Below, in pieces: positions 44,899 through 53,564 of a stretch of 64,000 bases of DNA. The notes under the pieces are model-generated. The model searched no databases, was not told the DNA's origin, and was given only the letters and a program-made list of their open reading frames with translations. The translations under genes were made by a program, and so were the position numbers. The stretch covers positions 1-64,000 of the forward strand of contig CAJTRK010000017.1 in assembly GCA_910578475.1 (NCBI GenBank), given 5' to 3'. The stretch comes from an uncultured Lachnospiraceae bacterium. Lineage in GTDB: Bacteria > Bacillota > Clostridia > Lachnospirales > Lachnospiraceae. Position 1 is the first letter of the stretch; each line of letters starts with the position of its first letter.

Positions 44899-44968
44899 AG
44901 TGATCCCTCCCGATTGTGAATGGTATAATTATATGCCGGAACGATGGAATTGGCAAGGGCATTTTGGG

Positions 44969-44998
44969 TTGACACGAGGGCGTTATTCGCAATATAGT
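44969..44998 (+). promoter_or_regulatory. Sigma-A promoter of the S11 carboxypeptidase gene
   Basis: TTGACA (44969-44974), 18-base spacer, TATAGT (44993-44998), about 80 bases before the start. Confidence 0.75.
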
Positions 44999-45078
44999 AA
45001 TAAACGGAGGATATGTCAGAAAATATTTTTCAAATATAATTTACATACAAGAATTTATCCGCAAGCTGAGAGAAAGGC

Positions 45079-46368
45079 ATGGTTGCAAAAATGACCGGGT
45101 ATTATGATGAAGAAGAAAGGCGCCGCCGGCGTTGGGCAAAACGCAGGGAGGAAATGCGAAGGAGAAAGAGAAGACAGGCATTGTTCCGGAAACTTTTTCC
45201 GATAGGCATTGTTGCTGTTCTTGTGATTGTCATTGCCGTGGTTTTTACCGGAAGGGGCAGGAGGGCCGAAAAGCCGGACGGGCAGGCAAAGACGGAAGAA
45301 GCCGGGCAGAAACGGGAAGAAGCCGGACAGGAACAGGAAGAAAACGATAAGAAGCCGGCGGAGGACGAAGCAGCGTCGGAAGAAGAGAACAAAGAAGAGA
45401 AGAAGCCGGAAGAGGAGAAAGAAGATAAAACAAAATCGAAAAAGAGCGGTTCCAAAGGAGCCGAATCGCTTGTCAGCGCGAAGACGGGACTGACGGTCGT
45501 CGCTTTACAGGAACGATATGAGGAGATAGCGGAAGAGAACCGGAATACCGGCAAACAGGTCTTCCAATATGCCGTGACGGAAGACACGCTGCGGCTTGGC
45601 GAGGAAGTTACCGGCAGCTATGCGATATTCGTGGATACGAAGGAAGAGAAAATTCTGGCATGTAAGGCTGAGACGAGCCGGCTCGTTCCGGCTTCCATGA
45701 CGAAGGTGTTGACGCTGCTCGTGGCGGTGGAACATATTACCGATTTGGACGATGAATTTGAGATTACCAGGGATATAACGGATTATTGTTTCGAGAATGA
45801 CTGCAGCGTGGCCGGTTTTGCGGTGGGGGAAAAAGTGACAATCCGGGATTTGCTGTATGGCGCGATTCTGCCTTCCGGCGGCGATGGCGCGTTGGGGCTT
45901 GCGATTTATACGGCGGGCTCCCAGGAAGCGTTTGTGGAACTGATGAACGAGAAGCTTGCACAGCTTGGTCTGTCCGAAAGCGCGCACTTTACGAACTGTG
46001 TGGGAATCTATGACGATAATCATTACTGTACGGCCTATGACCTGGCGGTCATCATGGAAGCCGCAATGCAGAACGAAATCTGCCGTGAAGTATTGTCTTC
46101 CCGCACTTATGTGACATCCAAAACGGAAGAGCATCCGGAGGGGCTTGAGCTTTCCAACTGGTTTTTGCGCCGCATCGAAGATAAGGATACCGGCGGCATG
46201 ACGATGTATGGGAAAACCGGATATGTGGACGAGTCCGGGAGCTGTGCGGTCAGTGCGGGAATCGGCCGGGACGGAAAGGAATATATCTGTGTGATTGCCA
46301 ATGCCAGAAATAAATGGTACTGTATCACGGACCATGCAGGATTGTATAAGCGGTATTCAGAGGGATAA
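45079..46368 (+). CDS. D-Ala-D-Ala carboxypeptidase (peptidase S11), membrane anchored
   Basis: The 429-residue protein has a very basic cytoplasmic N-terminus (residues 10-35, dense Arg), one membrane segment (about 40-57) and a long Glu/Lys-rich linker (about 60-125), then an S11 penicillin-binding domain. Active-site motifs are S206-x-x-K209 in PASMTKVLT, S266-G-G in PSGGDGA, and K379-T-G in YGKTGYV. It trims the terminal D-Ala of peptidoglycan stems. It lies 6 kb before the vanG-like block; with VanXY absent there, its specificity (D-Ala versus D-Ser) is of interest. Confidence 0.9.
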   Translation: MVAKMTGYYDEEERRRRRWAKRREEMRRRKRRQALFRKLFPIGIVAVLVIVIAVVFTGRGRRAEKPDGQAKTEEAGQKREEAGQEQEENDKKPAEDEAASEEENKEEKKPEEEKEDKTKSKKSGSKGAESLVSAKTGLTVVALQERYEEIAEENRNTGKQVFQYAVTEDTLRLGEEVTGSYAIFVDTKEEKILACKAETSRLVPASMTKVLTLLVAVEHITDLDDEFEITRDITDYCFENDCSVAGFAVGEKVTIRDLLYGAILPSGGDGALGLAIYTAGSQEAFVELMNEKLAQLGLSESAHFTNCVGIYDDNHYCTAYDLAVIMEAAMQNEICREVLSSRTYVTSKTEEHPEGLELSNWFLRRIEDKDTGGMTMYGKTGYVDESGSCAVSAGIGRDGKEYICVIANARNKWYCITDHAGLYKRYSEG

Positions 46369-46480
46369 GCCGCCGGATGCTCCCGTCGAATGCAGAACGG
46401 AAATGGACAGGCAGACATGGAATTGTGAAAAATTTGTAAAAAAATGTTGAAAAAAGAACAATGCTTTTTTTTGCGGCGTA

Positions 46481-46489
46481 TGATATAAT
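46481..46489 (+). promoter_or_regulatory. Extended -10 promoter
   Basis: TGATATAAT at 46481-46489 is a consensus extended -10. The -35 region is poor. It lies about 90 bases before the hemerythrin-fusion gene. Confidence 0.55.
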
Positions 46490-46580
46490 AAGCATAAGTC
46501 TGATGCCCGGCATCACAGGGGTATCATGATTGGCTGTGAGCCATTAGAAAACGTATTATATTTAACCAGGAGGAAATGTC

Positions 46581-47930
46581 ATGAGCAGTCAGTTAGTATG
46601 GAGGGAACGTTATAATATAGGGGTAGACTTTATTGACAGAGAACATAAGAAACTTTTTACCATTCTGAATAAATTGTTGGTGGCCGGGAAAGAAAGCGAT
46701 AAAAGCCGTTGGGCGTGTCAGGAAGGAATCAAATTTTTTAAAGACCATGCAATGAAACATTTTGCGGAAGAAGAAGCCTATATGGCCTCCATTCATTATA
46801 TCGGATTTGATACACACAGACGTCTTCACGATAATTTTCGAAAAAAAATGCTTCCGGCGCTGGAAAAAGAATTGAAACAGACCGGTTATTCAGAAGATGC
46901 GGTCAGTCATTTTCTGGGAGTCTGTTCGGGATGGCTGATTGGGCATACTTTAACGGAAGACCGAGCAATTGTTGAAAAGAAAGCAAGCAAATGGGAAGCG
47001 CTTCTGCCGCAAAACGAGCAGGCCGTCATGGAGCATACAATTCTTCAGCTTCTGAGCGATTTGTTCCAGCTGGAAGCGCGGCTGGTCAGCGAATGCTATG
47101 GCGGGGAACGGTTCGGAAAGGGAATCTATTACCGGCTGAATTATGAGAATAAGGAAGGCAAGCGATGGGAGACTGTGCTTGTTTTTGAAGAAAAGCTGAT
47201 TATCAATACAATCGGAAACATGATAGATACTGAAGCGAATACGATTGATGCCATGATGATGAATGCGACCCGTTTTACGGCGCAGCAATTCGTGAACCGT
47301 GTCAGCAAACAGTTTCCGTCTGCAGAACTGTTCGAGATGAAAGAGGAAAATCTTCTTACATATGACCAGTTCCAGAGAGCGTTTGAAAGGCAGCAGCCGC
47401 AGTTCAGTCTGTTGTTTGACACGGGAAAAGGATACTTTGCATATTGCGTTACCGCGCCGCATCTGGTTCAGGATGAGGACGAGACTGCCATTGTTGCGGA
47501 GAACGCAATGGAGGAAGTTAAAAAATTCGTTGAACAGAAAAAAATGAGTAAAAGCAAGAAAAAGAAGATACTCGTTGTGGATGATTCAGAGCTGGTGCGG
47601 GAGGCGATGAAAAGGCTGTTTGGTCTGGAATATGAAGTGACGCCGGCAGCATCCGGTCTGGCGGCAATCAGATGTATCACTTTAAACCGGCCGGATTTGA
47701 TTCTTCTGGATTATGAAATGCCTGTCTGCGACGGGAGTCAGGTGCTTGAGATGATTCGTGCGGAAGAGGATTTTGCGGATATTCCGGTATTTTTCCTGAC
47801 AGGCCGGGTGGATAAGGGAACCGTTCAGAAGGTGATTGCCTTAAAACCGACTGGATATCTGGTAAAAACGCAGAATCTTTCGGAGATTAAAAAAGGAATT
47901 GACGATTATTTTGCCAGAAAAAAAGCGTAG
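46581..47930 (+). CDS. Hemerythrin-CheX-like-receiver fusion protein
   Basis: The 449-residue soluble protein has three parts. Residues 1-135 are bacteriohemerythrin; the diiron ligands are H22, H60, E64, H79, H83, H122 and D127 in standard order. Residues about 150-315 resemble CheX/CheC-type phosphatase folds (NTIGNMIDTEANTIDAMM and NVxxF-like segments), less certain. Residues about 325-449 are a receiver domain with VVDDSE and phosphoacceptor D377 in LLDYEMP, and a conserved K (LKPTGYLVK). It probably couples oxygen or redox sensing to chemotaxis or response-regulator dephosphorylation. The start follows CCAGGAGGAAATGTC. Confidence 0.88.
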   Translation: MSSQLVWRERYNIGVDFIDREHKKLFTILNKLLVAGKESDKSRWACQEGIKFFKDHAMKHFAEEEAYMASIHYIGFDTHRRLHDNFRKKMLPALEKELKQTGYSEDAVSHFLGVCSGWLIGHTLTEDRAIVEKKASKWEALLPQNEQAVMEHTILQLLSDLFQLEARLVSECYGGERFGKGIYYRLNYENKEGKRWETVLVFEEKLIINTIGNMIDTEANTIDAMMMNATRFTAQQFVNRVSKQFPSAELFEMKEENLLTYDQFQRAFERQQPQFSLLFDTGKGYFAYCVTAPHLVQDEDETAIVAENAMEEVKKFVEQKKMSKSKKKKILVVDDSELVREAMKRLFGLEYEVTPAASGLAAIRCITLNRPDLILLDYEMPVCDGSQVLEMIRAEEDFADIPVFFLTGRVDKGTVQKVIALKPTGYLVKTQNLSEIKKGIDDYFARKKA

Positions 47931-47944
47931 AAAAATGAATACGG

Positions 47945-47980
47945 ACGCGGCAGTTCAACAAGGACTGCCGCGTTTTTTTT
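47945..47980 (+). terminator. Rho-independent terminator
   Basis: ACGCGGCAGT (47945-47954), 9-base loop, ACTGCCGCGT from 47964, then a T run to about 47980. Confidence 0.93.
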
Positions 47981-48019
47981 ATGAAAATATACTAAAAGAT
48001 GAAAAATACAGGCAACGGT

Positions 48020-48048
48020 TGAAACTTTTCGGATAGATGAGCGGTCTA
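48020..48048 (+). promoter_or_regulatory. ECF-type promoter, probably autoregulatory
   Basis: TGAAAC (48020-48025) is the classical ECF -35. After 17 bases GGTCTA (48043-48048) resembles the CGTCTA -10 of SigV-type factors. It precedes the sigma factor gene by about 35 bases. Confidence 0.65.
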
Positions 48049-48082
48049 ATGGGCACAAAAGGAGAAAAGGAGGAAGGCATGT

Positions 48083-48550
48083 ATGCACAACAGGAAGGAA
48101 GCGCTTATCCGAAGCATATTGCTGGAAAATTATCAGAGTTATTACAGACTGGCATTCAGCTATGTTCATCAGGAAGCGGATGCGATGGATATTGTGCAGG
48201 AAGGAGCATATAAGGCGATGTCAAAAGCGGGCAGTCTGCGGGAGGAACGCTATGCCGGTACATGGATATACCGGATTATGATTAATACGGCAAAGGATTA
48301 TATGAAAAAATATGAGAGAGAATGTGAATTATCGGAAGATATCGTCGCGGATAATCAGGAAAACGGCGCGGATATGGACTTAAAAGCAGCGGTGGATAAA
48401 CTGCCGGTACAGGAGAAGACATTGATTATCCTGCGCTATTATGAAGATAAGCCTTTGTCCGATATTGCGGAAATCATGCAGGAAAATTTAAGCACAATCA
48501 AGAGCAGGCTTTACAGAACACTGGAAAAGCTGCGCAGGGAACTCGATTAA
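48083..48550 (+). CDS. ECF sigma factor (SigV-like)
   Basis: The 155-residue protein has region 2 (YYRLAFSYVHQEADAMDIVQE, where DA.DIVQ is typical) and region 4 (KLPVQEKTLIILRYYEDKPLS followed by DIAEIMQENLSTIKSRLYRTL). It directs RNA polymerase to ECF promoters. The next gene is an RsiV-like membrane anti-sigma, so the pair should respond to envelope attack; in Bacillus the corresponding pair responds to lysozyme. An ECF-like promoter upstream suggests autoregulation. The ribosome site AAAGGAGGAAGGC is strong. Confidence 0.92.
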   Translation: MHNRKEALIRSILLENYQSYYRLAFSYVHQEADAMDIVQEGAYKAMSKAGSLREERYAGTWIYRIMINTAKDYMKKYERECELSEDIVADNQENGADMDLKAAVDKLPVQEKTLIILRYYEDKPLSDIAEIMQENLSTIKSRLYRTLEKLRRELD

Positions 48551-48588
48551 CCGGAGCAAAAAGCAGAAAGGGAAAGGTGTATCAGCGT

Positions 48589-49557
48589 ATGAAGAAACAG
48601 ACAGAGCATGGCATGATAAAGAAAGAAAAGATGGATTTACAGGAGCTGGAAAGCAGACTCAGGAAAGAGAAAGATAATTATCAGCAGATTCCGGTTCCCC
48701 GGGAATTGAAAGAACGACTGGAAAAAACGATGGGACGCGCCGGAAAAGTACACAGATTCCGCATACCGGCAGCGGCGGCCGCCGCAATCGCGCTGCTCGT
48801 TCTTTTGCCGAATACAGGAGCGGAAATGGCTTATGCGATGGGGAATATCCCTGTAATCGGCAATCTGTTCCAGGCGGTCACATTCCGGGATTACCAGTAC
48901 GAAAGCGAACGGTTCAGCGCGAACGTGGAAGTGCCGCAGATTGTTGTGGAAGATATGGGAGAGACGGCGGAAGAGCCAACGGAAGAAACAAACAGGCCGG
49001 AAGGAGAAAAACCGGCGGATGAACAACTGCAGGAAACGCTCGAACAGGTTAATTTCGATATCGATGCGGTAACGAACCAGCTGATAGAAGAATTTAAGAA
49101 ATCCGCGGAGGCGGGAGAAAGCTATGGGGGACTGGAAATTCATCACGAGACAGTCATGAATAACGAGAAATATTTTACCCTGAAGTTATCCATTTTCCAG
49201 TCGGCCGGCAGCGGTTCAGAGTCTTATAAATTTTATACCATCGACAAGCAGAGCGGCCGGCAGATACAAATCGGAGATTTGTTCCGGGAGAACAGCGGCT
49301 ACGCGGAAGTCATCAGTGAGAATATCAAGGAACAGATGCGGGCGGCGATGGCGGAAGATGAGACGAAAGTATACTGGGTTGACAGTACGGAAACACCTTA
49401 TTGGAACTGGGAGGGAATCAAAGAAGACCAGAACTTTTATCAGGACGGGAACGGAAATCTTGTCGTTGTATTTGACGAATACGAGATTGCGCCCGGCTAT
49501 ATGGGGGCACAGGAATTTACGGTGGAGAGAAGTGTGTTCGAAAATCTTTTGAGGTAA
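48589..49557 (+). CDS. RsiV-like anti-sigma factor (DUF3298)
   Basis: The 322-residue protein has a cytoplasmic N-terminal sigma-binding segment (about 1-55), one membrane helix (about 57-80), and an extracellular domain with DUF4163/DUF3298-like layout: the family-typical YFTLKLSIFQSAGSGSE, YKFYTIDKQSGRQIQIGDLF and VVFDEYEIAPGYMGAQEFTV. RsiV binds lysozyme and is then cut by signal peptidase, releasing the sigma factor. Start ATG 48589 with AAAGG nine to ten bases upstream is preferred to GTG 48577. Confidence 0.88.
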   Translation: MKKQTEHGMIKKEKMDLQELESRLRKEKDNYQQIPVPRELKERLEKTMGRAGKVHRFRIPAAAAAAIALLVLLPNTGAEMAYAMGNIPVIGNLFQAVTFRDYQYESERFSANVEVPQIVVEDMGETAEEPTEETNRPEGEKPADEQLQETLEQVNFDIDAVTNQLIEEFKKSAEAGESYGGLEIHHETVMNNEKYFTLKLSIFQSAGSGSESYKFYTIDKQSGRQIQIGDLFRENSGYAEVISENIKEQMRAAMAEDETKVYWVDSTETPYWNWEGIKEDQNFYQDGNGNLVVVFDEYEIAPGYMGAQEFTVERSVFENLLR

Positions 49558-49571
49558 GATTTCTTATCTTG

Positions 49572-49580
49572 TGATATAAT
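49572..49580 (+). promoter_or_regulatory. Extended -10 before the VanR-like gene
   Basis: TGATATAAT at 49572-49580, with a poor -35. Overlapping TAAGAAA on the minus strand (about 49560-49568) recalls half of a VanR site, so activation by its own product is possible. Confidence 0.45.
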
Positions 49581-49615
49581 AATTGCATATGCTGAAAACG
49601 GAGTCGGTTTGTAAA

Positions 49616-50317
49616 ATGAATGAAAAAATTCTGGTAGTGGATGATGAAAAGGAAATTGCCGATTTGCTGGAACTGTATCTGCAAAATGACGGCTATATTG
49701 TGTATAAGTGTTACAACGGTACGGACGCTTTGAAATGTATTGAAGAGACGGCGCTGGACCTGGCCGTGTTAGACATTATGCTGCCCGATATCGACGGTTT
49801 GAAACTTTGCCGTAAAATCAGGGAAAATTTTTACTATCCGGTGATTATGCTGACCGCGAAAATAGAAGACCGGGACAAGATAAACGGTCTGACTATCGGC
49901 GCGGACGATTATATTACAAAACCCTTTAATCCGCTGGAAGTGGTGGCCAGAATCAAAACGCAGCTGAGACGTTATACGCGCTATAACCAGCTGGCGCCGA
50001 AACAGGAAAACGAAGTGCGGGAATACGATATCCGGGGGCTGCTCATCAACAGAGAGTATCACAAATGTTTTCTTTACGGAAAAGAACTGCCGCTGACGCC
50101 GATTGAATTTTCGATTCTCTGGTATCTGTGCGAGCGTCAGGGTGTCGTCGTTCCTTCCGAAGAGCTGTTTGAAGCCGTATGGGGCGAGAAATTTTTACAG
50201 AATAACAATACGGTCATGGCGCATATCGGGAGGCTCCGGGAAAAGATGAAGGAAAATGCAAGGCATCCGAAATTTATCAAAACGGTGTGGGGGGTCGGAT
50301 ATACCATTGAAAAATAA
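49616..50317 (+). CDS. VanR-like response regulator (OmpR family)
   Basis: The 233-residue protein has a receiver domain (about 1-120) with VVDDEKE and phosphoacceptor D in LAVLDIMLPDIDG (about residue 52), K in DDYITKPFNPLEVVARI, and a winged-helix DNA-binding domain (about 135-230; LPLTPIEFSILWYLCERQG, VMAHIGRLREKM). It matches the VanR/VanRG group. With the VanS-like kinase it should switch on the vanWG operon. The start is ATG 49616 with CGGAG 12 bases upstream. Confidence 0.9.
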   Translation: MNEKILVVDDEKEIADLLELYLQNDGYIVYKCYNGTDALKCIEETALDLAVLDIMLPDIDGLKLCRKIRENFYYPVIMLTAKIEDRDKINGLTIGADDYITKPFNPLEVVARIKTQLRRYTRYNQLAPKQENEVREYDIRGLLINREYHKCFLYGKELPLTPIEFSILWYLCERQGVVVPSEELFEAVWGEKFLQNNNTVMAHIGRLREKMKENARHPKFIKTVWGVGYTIEK

Positions 50318-51473
50318 GAAAACCATTTTTCATGAGAAAGGAATCTATCAGGAGTTCGGTCAGATTCGGACCCAAATTTTTATCCGGACGGCCGGACTGT
50401 GCCTGACGGCAGTTCTGATATTTTTCCTTGTTTACCGTTTTTTTGTGCGGGGAAAATTTGCCGACTTTATGGTCTCTTTTTTTCAAAGCAGTCTTCGGAT
50501 GGATTATGATGCGGCGCTTAATTTTTATCAGCAGATTTTTCGTAATTTTGAAAAACTATTCTATTTTATCTTCATAGCGATGGTTTTTCTTTTCCTGTTA
50601 CGCATTTATCTTGGCTGGTTCAGCAGATATTTTGCGGAGATTGACAGGCAGATGGGGAGACTGCTCGGAGAAGATACGGAAGAAAAAGCCGGAGAAATAT
50701 CGCTGTCGCCGGAACTGATTGCAATCGAACGGAAGATGAACCAGCTAAAATACAGGATGGAAAAACAGAAAAGCGATATGCTCCTGTCTGAAAAGCGGAA
50801 GAATGATTTGATTATGTACCTTGCCCACGATTTGAAAACGCCGTTAGCTTCCGTTATCGGCTATTTGAACCTTTTGCGGGACGAGGGGGAGATTTCCGGA
50901 GAACTGCGGGAAAAATATCTGGACATTTCGCTCGGCAAGGCGGAGCGTCTGGAAGAACTGATTAACGAATTTTTCGAAATCGCGAGATATAATCTGTCCG
51001 ATATCACGCTGCAATACAGCCGGATTAATTTTTCGCGCCTGTTAGAGCAGCTCGTCTATGAGTTCGGGCCGATGCTTGCCGAAAAGAATCTGACGGTCAG
51101 CCTGCAGATGGAAGAGGACATTTTGTTTTCCTGCGACGCGGATAAAATGCAGCGCGTCTTCGATAATTTGCTTCGGAACGCGGTGCTTTACAGCTTTCGG
51201 GATACGGAAATCCGTATTACGGCGGAGCAGCAGAAATATGCTCTCATCGTCAGGTTCTCCAACCACGGAAATCCCATTTCCAAAGAAAAACTGGAACGGC
51301 TATTTGAACAGTTCTACCGGCTCGATACGGCGCGGAGTACGGAAAGCGGCGGCTGTGCGGGCCTGGGCCTTGCCATTGCAAAACAGATAGTGGAGCTTCA
51401 TAATGGAACCATCACGGCAAAGAGCGAAGCGGAAGTCATCGAATTTACCGTGACCCTGCCCGTCATCTCTTAA
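50307..51473 (+). CDS. VanS-like sensor histidine kinase
   Basis: The 388-residue kinase has two membrane segments (about 30-50 and 82-105) with a short outer loop, then HisKA (H in YLAHDLKTPLASVIGYL, about residue 172) and HATPase domains (NLLRNAVLYS, GLGLAIAKQIVELHNG). It resembles VanS of glycopeptide-resistance operons. I start it at TTG 50307, which overlaps the VanR-like stop; the next ATG lies far inside the membrane region. The signal it senses is unknown. Confidence 0.88.
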   Translation: MKNKKTIFHEKGIYQEFGQIRTQIFIRTAGLCLTAVLIFFLVYRFFVRGKFADFMVSFFQSSLRMDYDAALNFYQQIFRNFEKLFYFIFIAMVFLFLLRIYLGWFSRYFAEIDRQMGRLLGEDTEEKAGEISLSPELIAIERKMNQLKYRMEKQKSDMLLSEKRKNDLIMYLAHDLKTPLASVIGYLNLLRDEGEISGELREKYLDISLGKAERLEELINEFFEIARYNLSDITLQYSRINFSRLLEQLVYEFGPMLAEKNLTVSLQMEEDILFSCDADKMQRVFDNLLRNAVLYSFRDTEIRITAEQQKYALIVRFSNHGNPISKEKLERLFEQFYRLDTARSTESGGCAGLGLAIAKQIVELHNGTITAKSEAEVIEFTVTLPVIS

Positions 51474-51491
51474 GAAAATCATAAGAATTTT
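51469..51491 (+). promoter_or_regulatory. VanR-box-like direct repeats
   Basis: TCTTAAGAAAAT (51469-51480) and TCATAAGAATTT (51480-51491) are spaced 11 bases, one helical turn. They match the 12-base VanR pattern TCGTAnGAAAnT, as I recall it, at all but one and two defined positions. The first overlaps the VanS-like stop. The promoter -10 may be TACAAT at 51551-51556. Confidence 0.5.
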
Positions 51492-51536
51492 CACGAAAAA
51501 AAAGAAGAATATCCTTAGAAGGAACGAAGAAATAAA

Positions 51537-51582
51537 ACGTTTGCTTCCGGTACAATAATCATACCGGGACAGGCGTTTTTTT
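51537..51582 (+). terminator. Leader hairpin with T run before vanWG fusion
   Basis: CCGGTA (51547-51552) pairs with TACCGG (51562-51567), with outer ACG/CGT support, followed by seven T. It may end the vanRS transcript or act as an attenuator of the ligase gene. A palindrome TCCTT-AG-AAGGA lies at 51513-51524. Confidence 0.45.
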
Positions 51583-51632
51583 GTGCGGTTGTTTCCGGTG
51601 GAAATGAGAAGCATGATAAGAGAGGTGCAGCA

Positions 51633-53564
51633 ATGACAAGAAAAAGAGTGACACAGATATTTCCCTTTCTGCTTCCGCTTCGCAGGTGGCAGCGGAAAAA
51701 GTTTTTTTATCTGAAAATGAAGTATGATGCGGACAGGTATGCGGACAAAAAGAAGGAAATCCTGTTCACGCATCGGGTTTTTGAGACTTCTTTCCGGATG
51801 ATGAACGAAGAAAGCGGCTTTGACAGGCAGTTTCAGCTCAATAAAATACACAATCTGAAACTGGCGGCAGAAACAATAAACGGGCTCGTGGTGATGCCGG
51901 GAGAGACGTTTTCATTCTGGCAGCTTGTCCGGTATGCGGACCGGCAGGTTCCTTATAAAGACGGACTGACGCTTGTGGACGGAAAAATCAGGGGAACTTA
52001 CGGAGGCGGCCTGTGTCTTTTGAGCGATATGCTCTTCTGGATGTTTCTTCATACACCGATGACGGTCACGGAGCGGCATGGACATGCGGCGGAAGCTTTT
52101 CCGGGAACTGAAAAAGAGCTGCCCTGCGGAACGGATGCGGCGGTCAGTGAAGGATGGCTGGACTTAAAGGCCAAAAACGGGACGGAGAATATTTTTCAGA
52201 TTGTCATTCATTTTGACGGACAGTTCATGCGGGGAAGCATTCTGGCAAAGAATCCGGTCATGACGGAATATAACGTTTTCAATCCTTCCGTAACTTATGA
52301 GAGAAAAAACGGAAAACTTTTCCGGCTTGCGGCGGTCAGCCGGATGGAAAAAGATTTGGCAGGCGGAAAAACGAAGGAGCGGAAACTGTATGACAGCCGG
52401 TGCGAAATCACTTATGAAATAGCGGACACACAGGAACGTGTTTTGCAATTGCCAAAGAAACGGATTGCTGTCCTGTTTGGCGGAAATTCTTCGGAATACA
52501 GCGTTTCTTTACAGTCGGCGGCAGCAGTCCTGGAGCATATCGACACGGAGCGTTTCGAACTTTATCCGGTCGGCATTACGCGGGAAGGGGACTGGTATCA
52601 TTACACAGGCCGGCCGGAAGAAATTGTAAACGATACCTGGCACGGAGAGCGTGCGAAACTTCGGTCGGTTGTTGTAGCGCAGAATCGTTCGGCAGCCGGA
52701 TTTCTGGAATTATCGGAGGAACCGGGCCAAAGGGACGGCGTCAGAATCGGCGTGGACCTTGTTTTCCCGGTTCTGCATGGAAAGAACGGAGAGGATGGCA
52801 CGGTACAGGGACTGTTCGAGCTGGCGGGCATACCGGTCGTTGGCTGCAATACGCTGGCTTCCGCGCTCTGCATGGACAAAGGCAGGGCGCACAGGCTTGT
52901 GGCGCAAAGCGGCGTTGCGGTTCCCCGGTCGGTTACATTCCGGCTGGCCGAACAGGAAGAAATCATCGGTAAAATTACAGGAAAGCTGCGCTGCCCGCTT
53001 TTTGTTAAACCGGTCCGCGCGGGTTCTTCGATTGGCATCACCCGTGTGGAAAACGAAAAAGAACTTCCGGATGCGCTTAAAAATGCGTTTGCCTTCGATA
53101 CGGAAATTATCGTCGAAGAAGAAGTACAGGGGTTTGAAGTGGGATGCGCCATACTCGGTATGGAAGAGCTGTTTGTGGGAAGGGTGGATGAAATCGAACT
53201 GCCCGGCGGCTTTTTCGATTATCGGGAAAAGTATACGCCGGAGGCTTCCCGGATTCATATGCCCGCTAGAATTGACGCCGAAACGGAAAAGCGGATACAG
53301 GAAACGGCATGTGTTATTTACCGGACGCTTGGCTGTTCCGGCTTTGCAAGAGTGGATATGTTCTATACGCCGCAGGGAGATATTGTTTTTAATGAAGTCA
53401 ATACCATTCCGGGATTTACCGGCCACAGCCGTTTTCCTGACATGATGAAAGGCGCAGGTCTGTCTTTTTCCCGGATGCTGGAGAAGTTGTTTGCGTTGTA
53501 TGATAATGCCCCGGAATCCTCTGGAACCGGATATCGGGAAGCGAAAGAAAAGGAGGAAGGCTGA
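51633..53564 (+). CDS. vanG: VanW-VanG fusion: D-Ala-D-Ser ligase type
   Basis: Residues 1-270 are a full VanW domain: MTRKRVTQIFPFLLPLRR, VVMPGETFSFWQLVRYADRQ, TYGGGLCLLSDMLFWMFLH and TERHGHAAEAFPG. Residues about 275-643 are a complete D-Ala:D-X ligase of the VanG group: KRIAVLFGGNSSEYSVSLQS, VFPVLHGKNGEDGTVQG, the ATP-grasp GSSIGIT and NEVNTIPGFTGHSRFPDMM. The omega-loop EKYT (E532-T535) is the D-Ser ligase type as in VanC/E/G. It joins D-Ala to D-Ser to give a low-affinity vancomycin target. In known operons VanW and VanG are separate genes. Start follows AAGAGAGGTGCAGCA. Confidence 0.93.
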   Translation: MTRKRVTQIFPFLLPLRRWQRKKFFYLKMKYDADRYADKKKEILFTHRVFETSFRMMNEESGFDRQFQLNKIHNLKLAAETINGLVVMPGETFSFWQLVRYADRQVPYKDGLTLVDGKIRGTYGGGLCLLSDMLFWMFLHTPMTVTERHGHAAEAFPGTEKELPCGTDAAVSEGWLDLKAKNGTENIFQIVIHFDGQFMRGSILAKNPVMTEYNVFNPSVTYERKNGKLFRLAAVSRMEKDLAGGKTKERKLYDSRCEITYEIADTQERVLQLPKKRIAVLFGGNSSEYSVSLQSAAAVLEHIDTERFELYPVGITREGDWYHYTGRPEEIVNDTWHGERAKLRSVVVAQNRSAAGFLELSEEPGQRDGVRIGVDLVFPVLHGKNGEDGTVQGLFELAGIPVVGCNTLASALCMDKGRAHRLVAQSGVAVPRSVTFRLAEQEEIIGKITGKLRCPLFVKPVRAGSSIGITRVENEKELPDALKNAFAFDTEIIVEEEVQGFEVGCAILGMEELFVGRVDEIELPGGFFDYREKYTPEASRIHMPARIDAETEKRIQETACVIYRTLGCSGFARVDMFYTPQGDIVFNEVNTIPGFTGHSRFPDMMKGAGLSFSRMLEKLFALYDNAPESSGTGYREAKEKEEG

